Shown here: in pieces, positions 53,351 to 63,063 of the stretch
Numbering within the stretch: the stretch's first letter is position 1
Layout: each line of letters opens with the position of its first letter
Assembly (NCBI RefSeq): GCF_022321485.1
Contig: NZ_JAKOGG010000009.1
Coordinates: forward strand, 79,986-143,985
DNA length: 64,000 nucleotides
Source of the DNA: Shewanella electrica
GTDB lineage: Bacteria > Pseudomonadota > Gammaproteobacteria > Enterobacterales > Shewanellaceae
Direction of reading: 5' to 3'
Translations under genes and position numbers: made by a program
Notes under the pieces: model-generated
What the model was told of the DNA's origin: nothing
Seen by the model: only the letters and a program-made list of their open reading frames with translations
Database searches by the model: none

Positions 53351-53830
53351 ATGGAAAATTTGCGCACCTGGTGGACGCAACTCGCGCAGCGCGAACAGCA
53401 ACTGGTGGCGGCAATGGCGGTGGTCGTTGCTATCAGCATTCTTTATTGGGGCATCTGGTCGCCGATCAGCAACGCGGAACAACGGGCCCTTACTGCGCGT
53501 GATGCTCAGGCCAGCACACTGGCTTACGTGAAACAAACCGCCAATAAGATTGCGGCGCTCAAACAAAGTAATACCCGCAAAACGGCGGCAACGGGCAGCT
53601 TAGGTAGTATAGTGACTCAAAGCGCTGGCCGTTTTGGTCTCACCATTACTCGTATGCAGCCGCAAGGCAATAAAATCCAAGTCTGGATGGATGAAGTACC
53701 CTTTGAATCTTTGTTGAACTGTTTGGATGACTTAGTACAGCAGCAGGGATTATCGCTGGAGAACCTTGATATTGCCGCAGGCGATAAAGTAGGCATGGTA
53801 CAGGTTCGACGGATTCAACTCTCTCAGTAG
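53351..53830 (+). CDS. gspM: Type II secretion protein GspM
   Basis: The product is 159 residues: a cytosolic N-terminus with WTQLAQREQQLVAAMAVVVAISILYWGIW (TM about residues 17-36), then a periplasmic ferredoxin-like domain (GLTITRMQPQGNKIQVWMDEVPFESLLNCLDDLVQ). It stabilises GspL. It is 1 nt after gspL and 13 nt before gspN. Confidence 0.93.
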   Translation: MENLRTWWTQLAQREQQLVAAMAVVVAISILYWGIWSPISNAEQRALTARDAQASTLAYVKQTANKIAALKQSNTRKTAATGSLGSIVTQSAGRFGLTITRMQPQGNKIQVWMDEVPFESLLNCLDDLVQQQGLSLENLDIAAGDKVGMVQVRRIQLSQ

Positions 53831-53843
53831 TAAAGGTGTCATT

Positions 53844-54596
53844 TTGAAGATTTTTGTAAAAGTGCTGATTGCCGTGCTGCTTTACTTGGTGTTTTTAGTG
53901 GCACTGTTGCCAGCAAGGGTAGTGGTGGCATTGGCGCCATTACCTAACGGCGTGTCACTGGCAGGCGTTTCAGGCACGTTGTGGCAGGGAAGTGCTGACA
54001 CATTAGTGGCCGATGGTCGCCAACTGGAGCAAGTACAATGGCACTTGAGCCCGTGGCAACTAATTACGGCAACGGTCAATCTGGATGTGACTTTTGGCGG
54101 CAGTGGTAGTGCGGTTACTGGCAAAGGCAATGTCAGTTACAGCCCGAGTGGTATTAAGCTTAACAGTGTGAAATTTGATGCACCGGTGAGTTTTTTAGTC
54201 GGCCGTAACCAATTGCCGTTTCAAACTAAAGCCAGCGGTGATATCAGCCTATTCGTGCAGCAGTTTGAGCAAGGCACACCTTGGTGCGAGCAGCTAGCGG
54301 GTAAAGCGTTTCTCAATAATATCGGTATTACTAACCGCTTTGGTCAGTATCCATTGGGTGATATTGAATTGGCGTTGCAGTGCGTTAATGGACAAGTGCA
54401 ACTTGCCACCGATGATGAGAAAAACAAGCTGGGCATAGCGGGCACCTTGTCGTTGCAAGATGGCATGAAGTATCAGCTCAATGGCCGCATGAAAGTCACT
54501 GCTGACCAACCTGCCGACCTGCAAAAAGCGCTGCCGATGCTGGGCAAAGCCGATGCTAACGGTTTCTACCCGCTAACATTTAGCGGTCGCTTTTAA
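53844..54596 (+). CDS. gspN: Type II secretion protein GspN
   Basis: The product is 250 residues and begins at TTG 53844 with AAAGGTG upstream. N-terminal TM is VLIAVLLYLVFLVALLPARVVVAL. The mature part (NGVSLAGVSGTLWQGSADTLVADGRQLEQVQWHLSPWQL) is the GspN signature. It is a bitopic inner-membrane part not essential in some species. It overlaps the convergent yrfG by 17 nt. Confidence 0.92.
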   Translation: MKIFVKVLIAVLLYLVFLVALLPARVVVALAPLPNGVSLAGVSGTLWQGSADTLVADGRQLEQVQWHLSPWQLITATVNLDVTFGGSGSAVTGKGNVSYSPSGIKLNSVKFDAPVSFLVGRNQLPFQTKASGDISLFVQQFEQGTPWCEQLAGKAFLNNIGITNRFGQYPLGDIELALQCVNGQVQLATDDEKNKLGIAGTLSLQDGMKYQLNGRMKVTADQPADLQKALPMLGKADANGFYPLTFSGRF

Positions 54597-55275
54597 GCTG
54601 AGTTGTTAACGCAGGCAACAACTGCAAATAATCTGTCGTGGCCGCAAAGTGCTGAAAGTGCTTCTGCGGCCGTTGACTATCTGGATTACTCACCCCAAGC
54701 AGATAACCCACTCCGGCATTCTTGGCCGCCTGTAAAATCACTTCATTATCATCGACAAATAAGCAGCGTGATGGCGTCAGTTGGTACTTTTGCAACACCT
54801 GTTGCCAGAATTGTGGTGCTTCTTTGGCGTAGCCAAGCTGGTGGCTCGATAACATCAAATCCAGATGCTCGCCCAATTCAGTATGTTCCAGCTTGAGCGC
54901 CAAACTTTTGGGATGGGCGTTGGTTAGTAGGATCCGACGTTTACCTGCCGCCTTGAGTGCTTGTAGAAAGGGCACGGTATCTTGGCGCAAGCGGATTTTA
55001 TCAACGATGCAATGGTGCAACGCCATAATATCCAGCTGTAACTCGTTGGCCCAATAATCTAAGCAGTACCAGTTGAGCGTGCCTTCCACCCGCTGATAAG
55101 CTTGCGTCACCATTTCGGCTGCCTGCGCGGTAGATATGCCGCGCTGCTTACTTAAGGTTTGCGGTACTAAGATTTGCCAGAAATGATTATCAAAGTGCAG
55201 ATCGAGCAGCGTGCCATCCATGTCGAGTAATACCGCGTCGATTTGTGCCCAAGGGAACATGCTTGCCTCTGTCAT
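54580..55275 (-). CDS. yrfG: HAD-superfamily GMP/IMP nucleotidase YrfG
   Basis: The product is 231 residues. Catalytic Asp pair in VLLDMDGTLLDLHFDNHFW, the cap helix segment TLNWYCLDYWANELQLDI, motif II Thr in ILLTNAHPKSLALKLEHT, and motif III/IV GYAKEAPQFW and CLFVDDNEVILQAA. All match E. coli YrfG closely. It dephosphorylates purine nucleotides. Its end overlaps gspN on the other strand. The nudE gene is divergent. Confidence 0.94.
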   Translation of the reverse strand: MTEASMFPWAQIDAVLLDMDGTLLDLHFDNHFWQILVPQTLSKQRGISTAQAAEMVTQAYQRVEGTLNWYCLDYWANELQLDIMALHHCIVDKIRLRQDTVPFLQALKAAGKRRILLTNAHPKSLALKLEHTELGEHLDLMLSSHQLGYAKEAPQFWQQVLQKYQLTPSRCLFVDDNEVILQAAKNAGVGYLLGVSNPDSQRPQKHFQHFAATTDYLQLLPALTTQLKSDR

Positions 55276-55341
55276 TTCTTGGTGGTTGGTATAACATTGT
55301 AACCTTAGTCACATTTTTCAGCTTGCCTATTCGAGGACGCA

Positions 55342-55893
55342 ATGCATAAGCGGCAACAAAAGCCTGATATTTTGCACCGCGAGGTCGTGGCCAAAAGTCG
55401 GTTATTTCAAATCGAACAAGTGCACTTACGTTTTGCTAACCAGCAAGAGCGGGTTTATGAACGGATGAAAGGCCATAACCGCGGCGCGGTGATGGTAGTG
55501 CCAGTGCTTAACGACCAGTTGTTGCTCGGCAGCGAATATGCCGCAGGCACTGATAACTATGAGCTGGGCTTTCCCAAAGGGTTGATTGACCCTGGCGAAA
55601 CGGCGCTGGAAGCGGCCAACCGCGAATTGCAGGAAGAGATTGGTTACGGCAGCCGTAAACTGACACATTTGAAAGAGTTAAGTTTGGCGCCGGGCTATTT
55701 TGCCAGCAAGATGCAGATTTTCCTTGCTGAAGAACTCTATGAAAGCCGACTGGAAGGTGATGAACCTGAGCCGATCCAACTGGTGAGCTGGGAGTTATCC
55801 CGCTGGCAGGAACTGCTGGGTGAGCCTGACTTTTCCGAATCGCGCAGCGTGAGCGCCTTGTTTTTGGCCATGAAACAACTCACACTTAATTAA
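55342..55893 (+). CDS. nudE: ADP compounds hydrolase NudE
   Basis: The product is 183 residues. The Nudix box is GLIDPGETALEAANRELQEEIGYG with all conserved Glu and Arg residues. HNRGAVMVVPVLNDQLLLGSEYAAGTDNYELGFPKG is the family stretch before it. NudE acts on ADP-ribose, NADH and Ap3A. cysQ follows after 65 nt. Confidence 0.95.
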   Translation: MHKRQQKPDILHREVVAKSRLFQIEQVHLRFANQQERVYERMKGHNRGAVMVVPVLNDQLLLGSEYAAGTDNYELGFPKGLIDPGETALEAANRELQEEIGYGSRKLTHLKELSLAPGYFASKMQIFLAEELYESRLEGDEPEPIQLVSWELSRWQELLGEPDFSESRSVSALFLAMKQLTLN

Positions 55894-55958
55894 TCGTTTG
55901 CTGACACCACAGGCTCAGAGCCAATGACTGGTGATATGACCGGGAGACTGGAGTATTT

Positions 55959-56771
55959 ATGAATCCAGAAGCGTTGTTAGATCAAGTTGTTTCCATCGCC
56001 GCCAGTGCGGGACAAGTGATTAGGGAGATCTACCAACAAGGCAGTTTTGAACGTGAAATCAAAGCCGATGATACTCCAGTGACTTCTGCCGATATGGCAT
56101 CGCACGAGCTGATTGTCTCCAAGCTACAAGCCTTAACCCCTGATATTCCCGTCCTGTCTGAAGAAGACGCCGACATTCCGTTAGCCGAGCGGCAACAATG
56201 GTCACGCTATTGGCTGGTGGATCCGCTGGACGGTACCGGCGAGTTTATTGCCGGCAGCGGTGATTTCTCAGTGATCATTGCCTTAGTGGATAACCATCGC
56301 CCAGTGATGGGCGTCGTTTATGTGCCGATGACCGAAGTGTGTTACTTCGCGATGGCGGGCCATGGCGCCTTTAAAAAAGCCCAAGGTGCGGTGAAGCAGA
56401 TCCACAGCAAACAACTGCACAACATCAACAATCATCCGCTGCGCATTGCCGTAAGCCGTCGGCAAGATCCGCAAAAAGTGCTGGGCTTATTTCACGACGC
56501 CAGTCAGTGCGAGTTGGTGGTGCTCGGTGGTGCGGCGTTAAAGAGCTGCCTGGTAGCCGAAGGACAAGCGGATTGTTATGTGCGGGTTGGCCCAACCGGT
56601 GAGTGGGATACCGGCGCGGCACAAATCATTATTGAAGAAGCCGGCGGCGAACTGTGCGATATAACCTTGCAACCGCTCAGTTATAACCGCCGAGAAACGC
56701 TGATCAACCCAGACTTTATCGTAATGGGCGCACCAGCGTTACCGTGGCAGCAAATATTAAACGCCAGATGA
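55959..56771 (+). CDS. cysQ: 3'(2'),5'-bisphosphate nucleotidase CysQ
   Basis: The product is 270 residues of the inositol-monophosphatase fold. Metal ligands: [21 protein letters not shown] and [17 protein letters not shown]. It removes the 3' phosphate from PAP formed during sulfate assimilation. Its last 15 nt overlap the end of the convergent mnmH gene. Confidence 0.96.
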   Translation: MNPEALLDQVVSIAASAGQVIREIYQQGSFEREIKADDTPVTSADMASHELIVSKLQALTPDIPVLSEEDADIPLAERQQWSRYWLVDPLDGTGEFIAGSGDFSVIIALVDNHRPVMGVVYVPMTEVCYFAMAGHGAFKKAQGAVKQIHSKQLHNINNHPLRIAVSRRQDPQKVLGLFHDASQCELVVLGGAALKSCLVAEGQADCYVRVGPTGEWDTGAAQIIIEEAGGELCDITLQPLSYNRRETLINPDFIVMGAPALPWQQILNAR

Positions 56772-57887
56772 GCAGCTTGGCTGTATTAAACGGCGCTGAT
56801 CGAGCCATTGATTCAGCGCCGTTTGATCGCCGCTAAATAAGATCCGCGCCGCTTTTTTACTGAGTTGATATTGGTACATCGGGTCGTAGTACTTGGTCAG
56901 CAACTCACTGATCCACAACAGATGCCCATCAGTATTATTACGTTGTATTTGCTCTTCTAAGGCTTGGTCGATAAGCAGCAGTAACTCATCGGCATTTTTA
57001 TGGCCGAGTCGTTTACGAATCGCATTAATACTCTGCTGTAGATAGCCACGTAGGCTGTCCATTCCCAGCTGTTCACCATCCCGCGCAATAAAACTTTGCA
57101 GCATCTGCTCCACATATTCGCGCCGCAACCGTAGTAGCCGCTGCTCAAAGCTGGTTTCCAATACGATCACCGGTGCGTGTTGCATGGCAAAGAAGAAGGT
57201 TTGCGGCAGCGCATTGCGGCCGATCAGATAACTTTCATCCTCTAACAGCAAGGTATGACTACCAGCATGCTGCAGTTTCAGTAAGGCCACTGCCAGTTGG
57301 TTTTCAAAGTTAATCTGCGTTGGCTGAGGGGAGGTCTTTCTACCAAAGCTAGAACCGCGGTGATTAGCAATGCCTTCCAAATCTACCGCTTCACTGCGTT
57401 GCTTGAGGAAATCCGTTTTGCCGGAACCGGTAATCCCAGACAGCATCAGCAGTGATTGCGTTTGCGGTGTTTGCTCAATGGTGCCAATCAGGTATTGGCG
57501 CAGCGCTTTGTAGCCGCCTTCAATGTATGTGGCAGCCAGTCCCGCGTCCTTTAGCCATTGTTGGGTGATTTGCGAACGTTGACCGCCTCGAAAGCAGTAA
57601 ATTAATGCATGCGGCTGCTGCGCAAAAAAGCTCAACCAAGCGTCTACGCGTTGTTGCTTGGTGGCGCCGTTGACCAATTGATGCCCTAAGGCCACCGCTG
57701 CAGCCGAGCCTTGCTGCTTATAACAAGTCCCCACTAACTCACGTTCGCGGTCAGTCATCAACGGCAGATTATGGCTGCACGGAAACGCGCCCTTGTTGAA
57801 TTCAATTGGGGCGCGTAGGTCGACCAGTGGACGGTCACTGACAAACAGCGAACGATATTCGCTGGCCGGTAGCGTAGGATTTGGCAT
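56757..57887 (-). CDS. mnmH: tRNA 2-selenouridine synthase MnmH (SelU/YbbB)
   Basis: The product is 376 residues. The N-terminal rhodanese domain has the catalytic Cys in [12 protein letters not shown] (about residue 97). The P-loop is [14 protein letters not shown], followed by [29 protein letters not shown] and [19 protein letters not shown]. It replaces the 2-thio sulfur of wobble uridine in tRNAs with selenium, using selenophosphate from SelD. The gene starts directly after the selD stop with no spacer. Confidence 0.96.
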   Translation of the reverse strand: MPNPTLPASEYRSLFVSDRPLVDLRAPIEFNKGAFPCSHNLPLMTDRERELVGTCYKQQGSAAAVALGHQLVNGATKQQRVDAWLSFFAQQPHALIYCFRGGQRSQITQQWLKDAGLAATYIEGGYKALRQYLIGTIEQTPQTQSLLMLSGITGSGKTDFLKQRSEAVDLEGIANHRGSSFGRKTSPQPTQINFENQLAVALLKLQHAGSHTLLLEDESYLIGRNALPQTFFFAMQHAPVIVLETSFEQRLLRLRREYVEQMLQSFIARDGEQLGMDSLRGYLQQSINAIRKRLGHKNADELLLLIDQALEEQIQRNNTDGHLLWISELLTKYYDPMYQYQLSKKAARILFSGDQTALNQWLDQRRLIQPSCSSGV

Positions 57888-58931
57888 TTACAGCACAATC
57901 CACTCTGCTTGACTAGCGTCGCGTGCTTGCAGCTCGCCAATCGCCACTGGTGCAATGTCCGCTTGTTGAAGCAATTCAACCAAGGCGGCTTCACTCTCTG
58001 GGGCGACCGCAATCATCAAACCACCGCTGGTTTGTGGATCGCACAGCAGCGCCTTTTGTTCATCAGTCAGTGGCGGTAGATGTTCACCATAACTGTCAAA
58101 GTTGCGATGTGTGCCTCCCGGTACACAACCCAGTGCCAAATAATCATAGGCCTTGGGCAGCAGTGGCAGTTTGTTTACGTCAATGTTGGCGGTCAAGTTG
58201 GCGCCTTGGCACATCTCCAACAAGTGGCCTGCCAAACCAAAGCCGGTGACGTCGGTCATTGCATGCACGCCCGCCAGCTTAGCCACTTCAAAACCGACTT
58301 TATTCAGTTGGCACATGGCGTTAGGGGCGATGAGCGCATCTTCATCTGCCAGTTTCTTTTGCTTTTGTGCGGTGGTGAGAATACCGATACCAAGCGGTTT
58401 GGTGAGATACAGCTTATCGCCCGCTTTGGCAGTGTCGTTCTGCTTGAGATTCGTCAGTGCCACTGTGCCAGTCACGGCTAAACCAAAGATCGGTTCTGGC
58501 GCATCAATACTGTGGCCGCCTGCCAGCATAATGCCCGCATCGGCACAGGCTTGGCGACCGCCATCAACCACTTGCTGCGCGACTTCTGGGGGCAGTTTGC
58601 TAACAGGCCAGCCCAAAATGGCAATGCCCATAATCGGTTTTCCGCCCATGGCATAGATATCACTGATAGCATTGGTCGCAGCGATACGGCCAAAGGTGAA
58701 TGGGTCATCGACGATTGGCATGAAGAAGTCGGTGGTGCTGATAATGCCGGTGTTATCGTCGAGTTTGTACACGGCGGCATCGTCGCGGCTCTTGTTGCCT
58801 ACCAATAGATTGTCATCAACAAATTCGGGTAATTGCGACGCTAAAATCGTGGTCAGTACTTTAGGGGAAATTTTACAACCGCAACCAGCGCCATGGCTGT
58901 ATTCGGTTAGCTTGATAGGATCTTGAGACAT
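57888..58931 (-). CDS. selD: Selenophosphate synthetase SelD
   Basis: The product is 347 residues. The active-site segment GAGCGCK has Cys at the position that is Sec or Cys in this family (here Cys17). [29 protein letters not shown] and [12 protein letters not shown] are standard blocks. It makes selenophosphate from selenide and ATP for MnmH and for selenoproteins. selA, selB and tRNA-Sec are not in the window. Confidence 0.97.
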   Translation of the reverse strand: MSQDPIKLTEYSHGAGCGCKISPKVLTTILASQLPEFVDDNLLVGNKSRDDAAVYKLDDNTGIISTTDFFMPIVDDPFTFGRIAATNAISDIYAMGGKPIMGIAILGWPVSKLPPEVAQQVVDGGRQACADAGIMLAGGHSIDAPEPIFGLAVTGTVALTNLKQNDTAKAGDKLYLTKPLGIGILTTAQKQKKLADEDALIAPNAMCQLNKVGFEVAKLAGVHAMTDVTGFGLAGHLLEMCQGANLTANIDVNKLPLLPKAYDYLALGCVPGGTHRNFDSYGEHLPPLTDEQKALLCDPQTSGGLMIAVAPESEAALVELLQQADIAPVAIGELQARDASQAEWIVL

Positions 58932-59032
58932 AAAAAATGGGTCCTGAAGCTATAACAGAACCCATGATCATAAACCGATTACATCGCACCACAAGGTGGC
59001 GCCGTCATGTTATGGAATATTAATTTAGCGAA

Positions 59033-60139
59033 TTATGCAATATGTGCCGTATATTGCTGCCAGCGTCTTAGTTGTTGGTAAAACGCTTGGCGTAGTTGCG
59101 CGGCTTGAGCATGCAGATCTTGCTCTTTGAGCTGGTGACCTTTGGCTTCCAGCAAAGCCTTTTTCGCTAAGTAGTAATCGGTCAGATGTTGTTTTAACAG
59201 CTCATATTCGTGTTGCAGTTGCGCCAGCATTTGCTCTGCGTTGGGCAAACGTGACAACTTATGCTGGGTGTGTTTCAGCTGCATCTGTAATTTTGCTGTT
59301 TCAATTTTTTCATCTGGCACTTGGCGCAAATCCGTGGCCAGTTTGACCCATGACAGGGCTTTGATCAGCCACTTAGTTGGGTCGTAGTGCCACCAACGGA
59401 TACCGTTGCGATAGTCATGCTCAAAGATATGGTGGAAATTATGGTAGCCTTCACCGTAGGTGAGCACCGCCAAAATGCCATTATCGCGGGCCGTGTTACG
59501 GTCGGTATAAGGTTGCGAACCCCACACGTGCGCCAGTGAGTTAATGAAGAAAGTACAGTGATGCACAATCACCAAACGCAGCAAACCAGCTAGCAGTACC
59601 ATCGACAATACATCACCATTGAACCAACCTAACAAGGCGGGCAAGCCGATGTTCATCAGCAAGGCTAACCATAAGTAGTTGCGGTGCTGCCACATCACAA
59701 TGCGGTCGTTTTGTAGATCGCGGGCGTTTTGGTAATCGTTATAACGCTCTGGCTGATATTCGCGTAGCATCCAACCAATATGACTAAACCAGAAACCCTT
59801 GTTCGCTGAATAAGGGTCTTTATCGTTCACATCTACGTGTTTGTGATGCACACGATGGTCCGATGCCCAATGTAAGGCACTGTTTTGAAACGCCAGTGCG
59901 CCGCCCAGTGCATAGGCAAACCTAACAATAGGGTGGGCTTTATACGCTTTATGGGACCAAAGACGGTGATAGCCACCAGTAATTGACATCCCAGAGGCAA
60001 ACACCAATACAATAAATGTCAGCCATTCAACGCCATCAAATCCATTGACTACGCCGTGCCATGGTACCCAAACTAGGGCGCCAACAAGAGTAACTGTGAA
60101 GAAAATGACATTAAGCCAGAGAATTCGCGGTTTGTTCAT
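59033..60139 (-). CDS. Membrane acyl-CoA/lipid fatty acid desaturase (delta-9 type)
   Basis: The product is 368 residues from ATG 60139 (GGAAG upstream); an in-frame ATG at 60157 precedes the ribosome site and is less likely. Histidine boxes: HRLWSH, HRVHHKH and HNFHH, binding two irons. Four membrane helices surround them. The last 90 residues form a coiled-coil, Gln- and Leu-rich extension. It introduces double bonds to fluidise the membrane. The FabR palindrome lies in its promoter. Confidence 0.93.
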   Translation of the reverse strand: MNKPRILWLNVIFFTVTLVGALVWVPWHGVVNGFDGVEWLTFIVLVFASGMSITGGYHRLWSHKAYKAHPIVRFAYALGGALAFQNSALHWASDHRVHHKHVDVNDKDPYSANKGFWFSHIGWMLREYQPERYNDYQNARDLQNDRIVMWQHRNYLWLALLMNIGLPALLGWFNGDVLSMVLLAGLLRLVIVHHCTFFINSLAHVWGSQPYTDRNTARDNGILAVLTYGEGYHNFHHIFEHDYRNGIRWWHYDPTKWLIKALSWVKLATDLRQVPDEKIETAKLQMQLKHTQHKLSRLPNAEQMLAQLQHEYELLKQHLTDYYLAKKALLEAKGHQLKEQDLHAQAAQLRQAFYQQLRRWQQYTAHIA

Positions 60140-60162
60140 AAATCTACTTCCAAACATACTTA

Positions 60163-60180
60163 AGCTTACAAGTGTAAGCT
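60163..60180 (-). promoter_or_regulatory. FabR/DesT-type operator in the desaturase promoter
   Basis: AGCTTACAAGTGTAAGCT is a perfect palindrome with 8-bp arms and a 2-nt centre, located 24 nt before the desaturase start and about 100 nt before fabR. FabR and DesT sites have the same symmetry (AGxxTAC/GTAxxCT-like). A second, poorer half-site (GTTTACACT) is at about 60214. Confidence 0.75.
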
Positions 60181-60281
60181 AAAAAGGAGTAAAAGCCTAA
60201 TCACAGCTTAGTAGGTTTACACTTTGTTTATTGCCGAAAGTCGGTATTATTTCGCTAATTGATTAATCATAAGGAAAAAAC

Positions 60282-60923
60282 ATGGGCGTAAGAGCACAGC
60301 AAAAAGAGAAAACACGTCGCGCGTTAGTGGATGCTGCTTTTAATCAGCTCAGTGCCGAACGTAGTTTTTCCAGTCTGAGCCTACGTGAAGTTGCCCGTGA
60401 GGCGAATATCGCGCCAACCTCATTCTATCGCCACTTCAAGGATATGAATGAGCTGGGTATGACCATGGTTGACGAAGGCGGTTTGGCGCTGCGGCAGATG
60501 ATGCGTAAAGGTCGGCAACGCGCTGATGCGGGGGGCAGTGTTATCCGTATTTCGGTCGAAACCTTTATGGAAGTATTGGACTCCAACCCCAACGTATTCC
60601 GCATTCTATTGCATGAACGTTCAGGTACGTCGGCGCCATTCCGTGCTGCAGTAGAGCGTGAGATTGACCATTTTATCTCTGAGCTGGCGCACTTTATTGA
60701 AGAAAGTGCCAACCGTAATATTGAACTGGCGCGGGTACAGGCAGAAGCGTTAGTGATTTTGGTGTTTAACGCCGGTGCGGCGGCATTAGATATGAAACGG
60801 GCGGATCGTAAAGTATTGGCGGAACGTTTGATCACCCAGTTACGCATGGTGGTTAAAGGGGCCGATGCATTGCAGCAACGGTTGGATAATGTTGAACACC
60901 ATCGTCCCCATATTCATGCTTGA
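60282..60923 (+). CDS. fabR: TetR-family fatty acid regulator FabR
   Basis: The product is 213 residues. Tet[23 protein letters not shown] and [32 protein letters not shown]. The C-terminal part matches FabR ([42 protein letters not shown]). It represses unsaturated fatty acid genes when bound to unsaturated acyl chains. It is divergent from the desaturase and next to trmA, as in E. coli and Vibrio. Confidence 0.94.
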   Translation: MGVRAQQKEKTRRALVDAAFNQLSAERSFSSLSLREVAREANIAPTSFYRHFKDMNELGMTMVDEGGLALRQMMRKGRQRADAGGSVIRISVETFMEVLDSNPNVFRILLHERSGTSAPFRAAVEREIDHFISELAHFIEESANRNIELARVQAEALVILVFNAGAAALDMKRADRKVLAERLITQLRMVVKGADALQQRLDNVEHHRPHIHA

Positions 60924-60943
60924 TGTGATACGCAGTGTGAACA

Positions 60944-60965
60944 GCCGACCTTAGGTCGGCTTTTT
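60944..60965 (+). terminator. Terminator of fabR, overlapping the 3' end of trmA
   Basis: GCCGACC, loop TTA, GGTCGGC, then TTTTT. The right half lies inside the last codons of the convergent trmA gene (stop at 60951), so coding and termination share bases. Confidence 0.88.
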
Positions 60966-62054
60966 GGTTAACAGCACGCCAGCTTCCACGTGCTCTGTGT
61001 AGGGGAACTGATCAAACATAGCAAAACGCGCAATTTGGTGAGTCTTGCTTAACTGTTCTAAGTTCTCTGCCAAGGTCGCTGGGTTACAGGAGATATAAAG
61101 GATGTGCTCATACTCCTGCACCATCGCCAAGGTGGCTTGATCTAATCCCGCGCGTGGTGGGTCAACAAAAATGGTGTTGCACTGATAGCTAGCAAGGTCG
61201 ATATCGCCCAAACGTTTGAAGTCACGCTTGCCGGTTAACGCATCGCTAAAGTCTTCGGCAGACATGCGGATAACTTGCAGGTTGTTAATCTCATTAACGG
61301 CGATGTTGTACTGTGCTGATTCAACCGATGGCTTAGCTAACTCAGTCGCCAGCACTTTATTGAAGTTCTGCGCCAGTGCGATAGAGAAGTTCCCGTTACC
61401 GCAATACAGCTCCAACAGATCGCCTTCGCTATTGTTGGTGCAATCTAACGCCCATTCCAACATCTTTTCGGCCACTTTGGCATTCGGCTGGGTAAAGCTG
61501 TTTTCTACTTGCTGGTATTTATACTGGCGGCCGTTAACCGTGAGTTGTTCCACCACAAATTCACGGTCGAGTACAAATTTCTGTTTACGGGCGCGGCCGA
61601 TAATATCCACTTTGAATTGCGCGGATAGGCGTTGTTTTAATGCTGCCGCCTCAGCTTGCCACTCTTCATTCAATTGGCGGTGATACAGCAGGGATACTAA
61701 GATCTCGCCAGACAGCGTCGATAAAAAGTCCACTTGAAACAAGCGATGGCGCAACGTTGGATTGGGTTTAAGTTCTTCAACCAAGGCGGCCATCATCTGG
61801 TTGATCAACGTGCTGGCTGGTAGAAACTGATCGCAACGCTGTACCGCTTTCAACTCTTGGTCAAATACGCAGTAATACAGGTCATCACCGTCATGCCAAA
61901 CACGGAACTCAGCACGCATACGGTAATTGGCTGGCTCGGATGCAAACACCTCCAACTCAGGCGCAGAAAAACGGCTAAAGGCAGCGGTCAGTGCCTGCTG
62001 TTTCTCGGCTAATTGCTGTGGATACTGAGTAGGATCCATCGACGATAATTTCAT
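60951..62054 (-). CDS. trmA: tRNA (uracil-54-C5)-methyltransferase TrmA
   Basis: The product is 367 residues, start at ATG 62054 with GGAG upstream. [26 protein letters not shown] is the N-terminal hallmark. SAM-binding [23 protein letters not shown], and the catalytic Cys in [16 protein letters not shown]. It makes ribothymidine (m5U54) in tRNA. No 23S m5U iron-sulfur Cys are present, as expected for TrmA. Confidence 0.97.
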   Translation of the reverse strand: MKLSSMDPTQYPQQLAEKQQALTAAFSRFSAPELEVFASEPANYRMRAEFRVWHDGDDLYYCVFDQELKAVQRCDQFLPASTLINQMMAALVEELKPNPTLRHRLFQVDFLSTLSGEILVSLLYHRQLNEEWQAEAAALKQRLSAQFKVDIIGRARKQKFVLDREFVVEQLTVNGRQYKYQQVENSFTQPNAKVAEKMLEWALDCTNNSEGDLLELYCGNGNFSIALAQNFNKVLATELAKPSVESAQYNIAVNEINNLQVIRMSAEDFSDALTGKRDFKRLGDIDLASYQCNTIFVDPPRAGLDQATLAMVQEYEHILYISCNPATLAENLEQLSKTHQIARFAMFDQFPYTEHVEAGVLLTKKPT

Positions 62055-62226
62055 GAAGGTGTTCTCCAGCGCTAAAACGGGCGCAAATAGTAAACATATC
62101 GTTGCTGTAGCTCAAGCAAAGTGGCAAATTGATGCGCGGCATTTTGCAGTTTCATCACTGCTATGAAAAAATAGCCCGTCCTATCGCGCAAGCCACTCAA
62201 TACAAAACAGTGGTTGTTATCAGTTC

Positions 62227-63048
62227 ATGCAGAGGTTGAGTGTGTCACGGTCAATATTAGTGTTTGACTCAGGTGTCGGCGGCTTGTCGATCCTGACAGA
62301 AATGCAAAAGCTGTTACCTCAACATCACTATCATTATCTATTTGATCACGCGCGCTTGCCCTACGGTGAGTTGGATGAACAAGTATTGATTGATGGCTGT
62401 GTCGCATTGATTGTACCCGTTGCCCAACAGATCCAAGCGGATATTGTGGTGATTGCCTGCAATAGTGCCAGCACCTTGGTGCTCCCGGCGCTACGTGCCA
62501 TGTTAGCTATTCCGGTGGTGGGCGTCGTGCCCGCGATTAAACCTGCCGCGCAACTGTCGCGCAGTAAACATATTGGCTTATTGGCAACGCCGGGGACGAT
62601 CAAACGGCACTATACACATCAGCTTATTGCCGAATATGCCAGTGATTGCCACGTTGAACTGTTCGGCAGTTCTGAACTGGTCATGATCGCAGAACAAAAA
62701 TGTGCTGGCTTGCCGGTGTCGCAGCAGCAACTTGCACAACTATTAGGACCGGTGAGTCAAACGACTATAGATGTATTGGTATTAGGCTGTACTCATTTTC
62801 CGATGTTGAAAGAGGAGATTGCCAGCGTGTTAGGCCATGGTGTGACTTTACTTGATTCTGGCGAAGCGATCGCCCGACGGGTACAACAGTTGCTCGCTGA
62901 CAACACTCATAGTTGCGACATCAATATTGAACGTGGCGCTGATGCTTATTACACCGGCACTATTACTGAGGGGCTCAAGCAGTTGTTAGTGAGTAAAGGG
63001 TTTAATGCAATAAAAAAGCTGACCGCGAACGGTCAGCTTGATATATAG
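62227..63048 (+). CDS. murI: Glutamate racemase MurI
   Basis: The product is 273 residues if started at ATG 62227, which has no good ribosome site; GTG at 62242 has AGAGG 6 nt upstream and gives MSRSILVFDSGVGG, so it is a serious alternative. Catalytic Cys lie in VVIACNSAST and LGCTHFPML; the Asp-Ser pair is in VFDSGVGGLS. It supplies D-glutamate for peptidoglycan. It precedes an rRNA operon, as E. coli murI precedes rrnB, with one gene between. Confidence 0.94.
   Translation: MQRLSVSRSILVFDSGVGGLSILTEMQKLLPQHHYHYLFDHARLPYGELDEQVLIDGCVALIVPVAQQIQADIVVIACNSASTLVLPALRAMLAIPVVGVVPAIKPAAQLSRSKHIGLLATPGTIKRHYTHQLIAEYASDCHVELFGSSELVMIAEQKCAGLPVSQQQLAQLLGPVSQTTIDVLVLGCTHFPMLKEEIASVLGHGVTLLDSGEAIARRVQQLLADNTHSCDINIERGADAYYTGTITEGLKQLLVSKGFNAIKKLTANGQLDI
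63012..63039 (-). terminator. Terminator of the RRM gene, inside the murI 3' coding end
   Basis: The stem AAGCTGACCG (63016-63025) with CGGTCAGCTT (63030-63039) has loop CGAA on the plus strand. Read on the minus strand it becomes a stem with a TTCG loop followed by T6, a strong terminator 25 nt after the RRM gene stop. The same bases encode the last residues of MurI. Confidence 0.88.
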
Positions 63049-63063
63049 ATAAAGCAGCTACTA

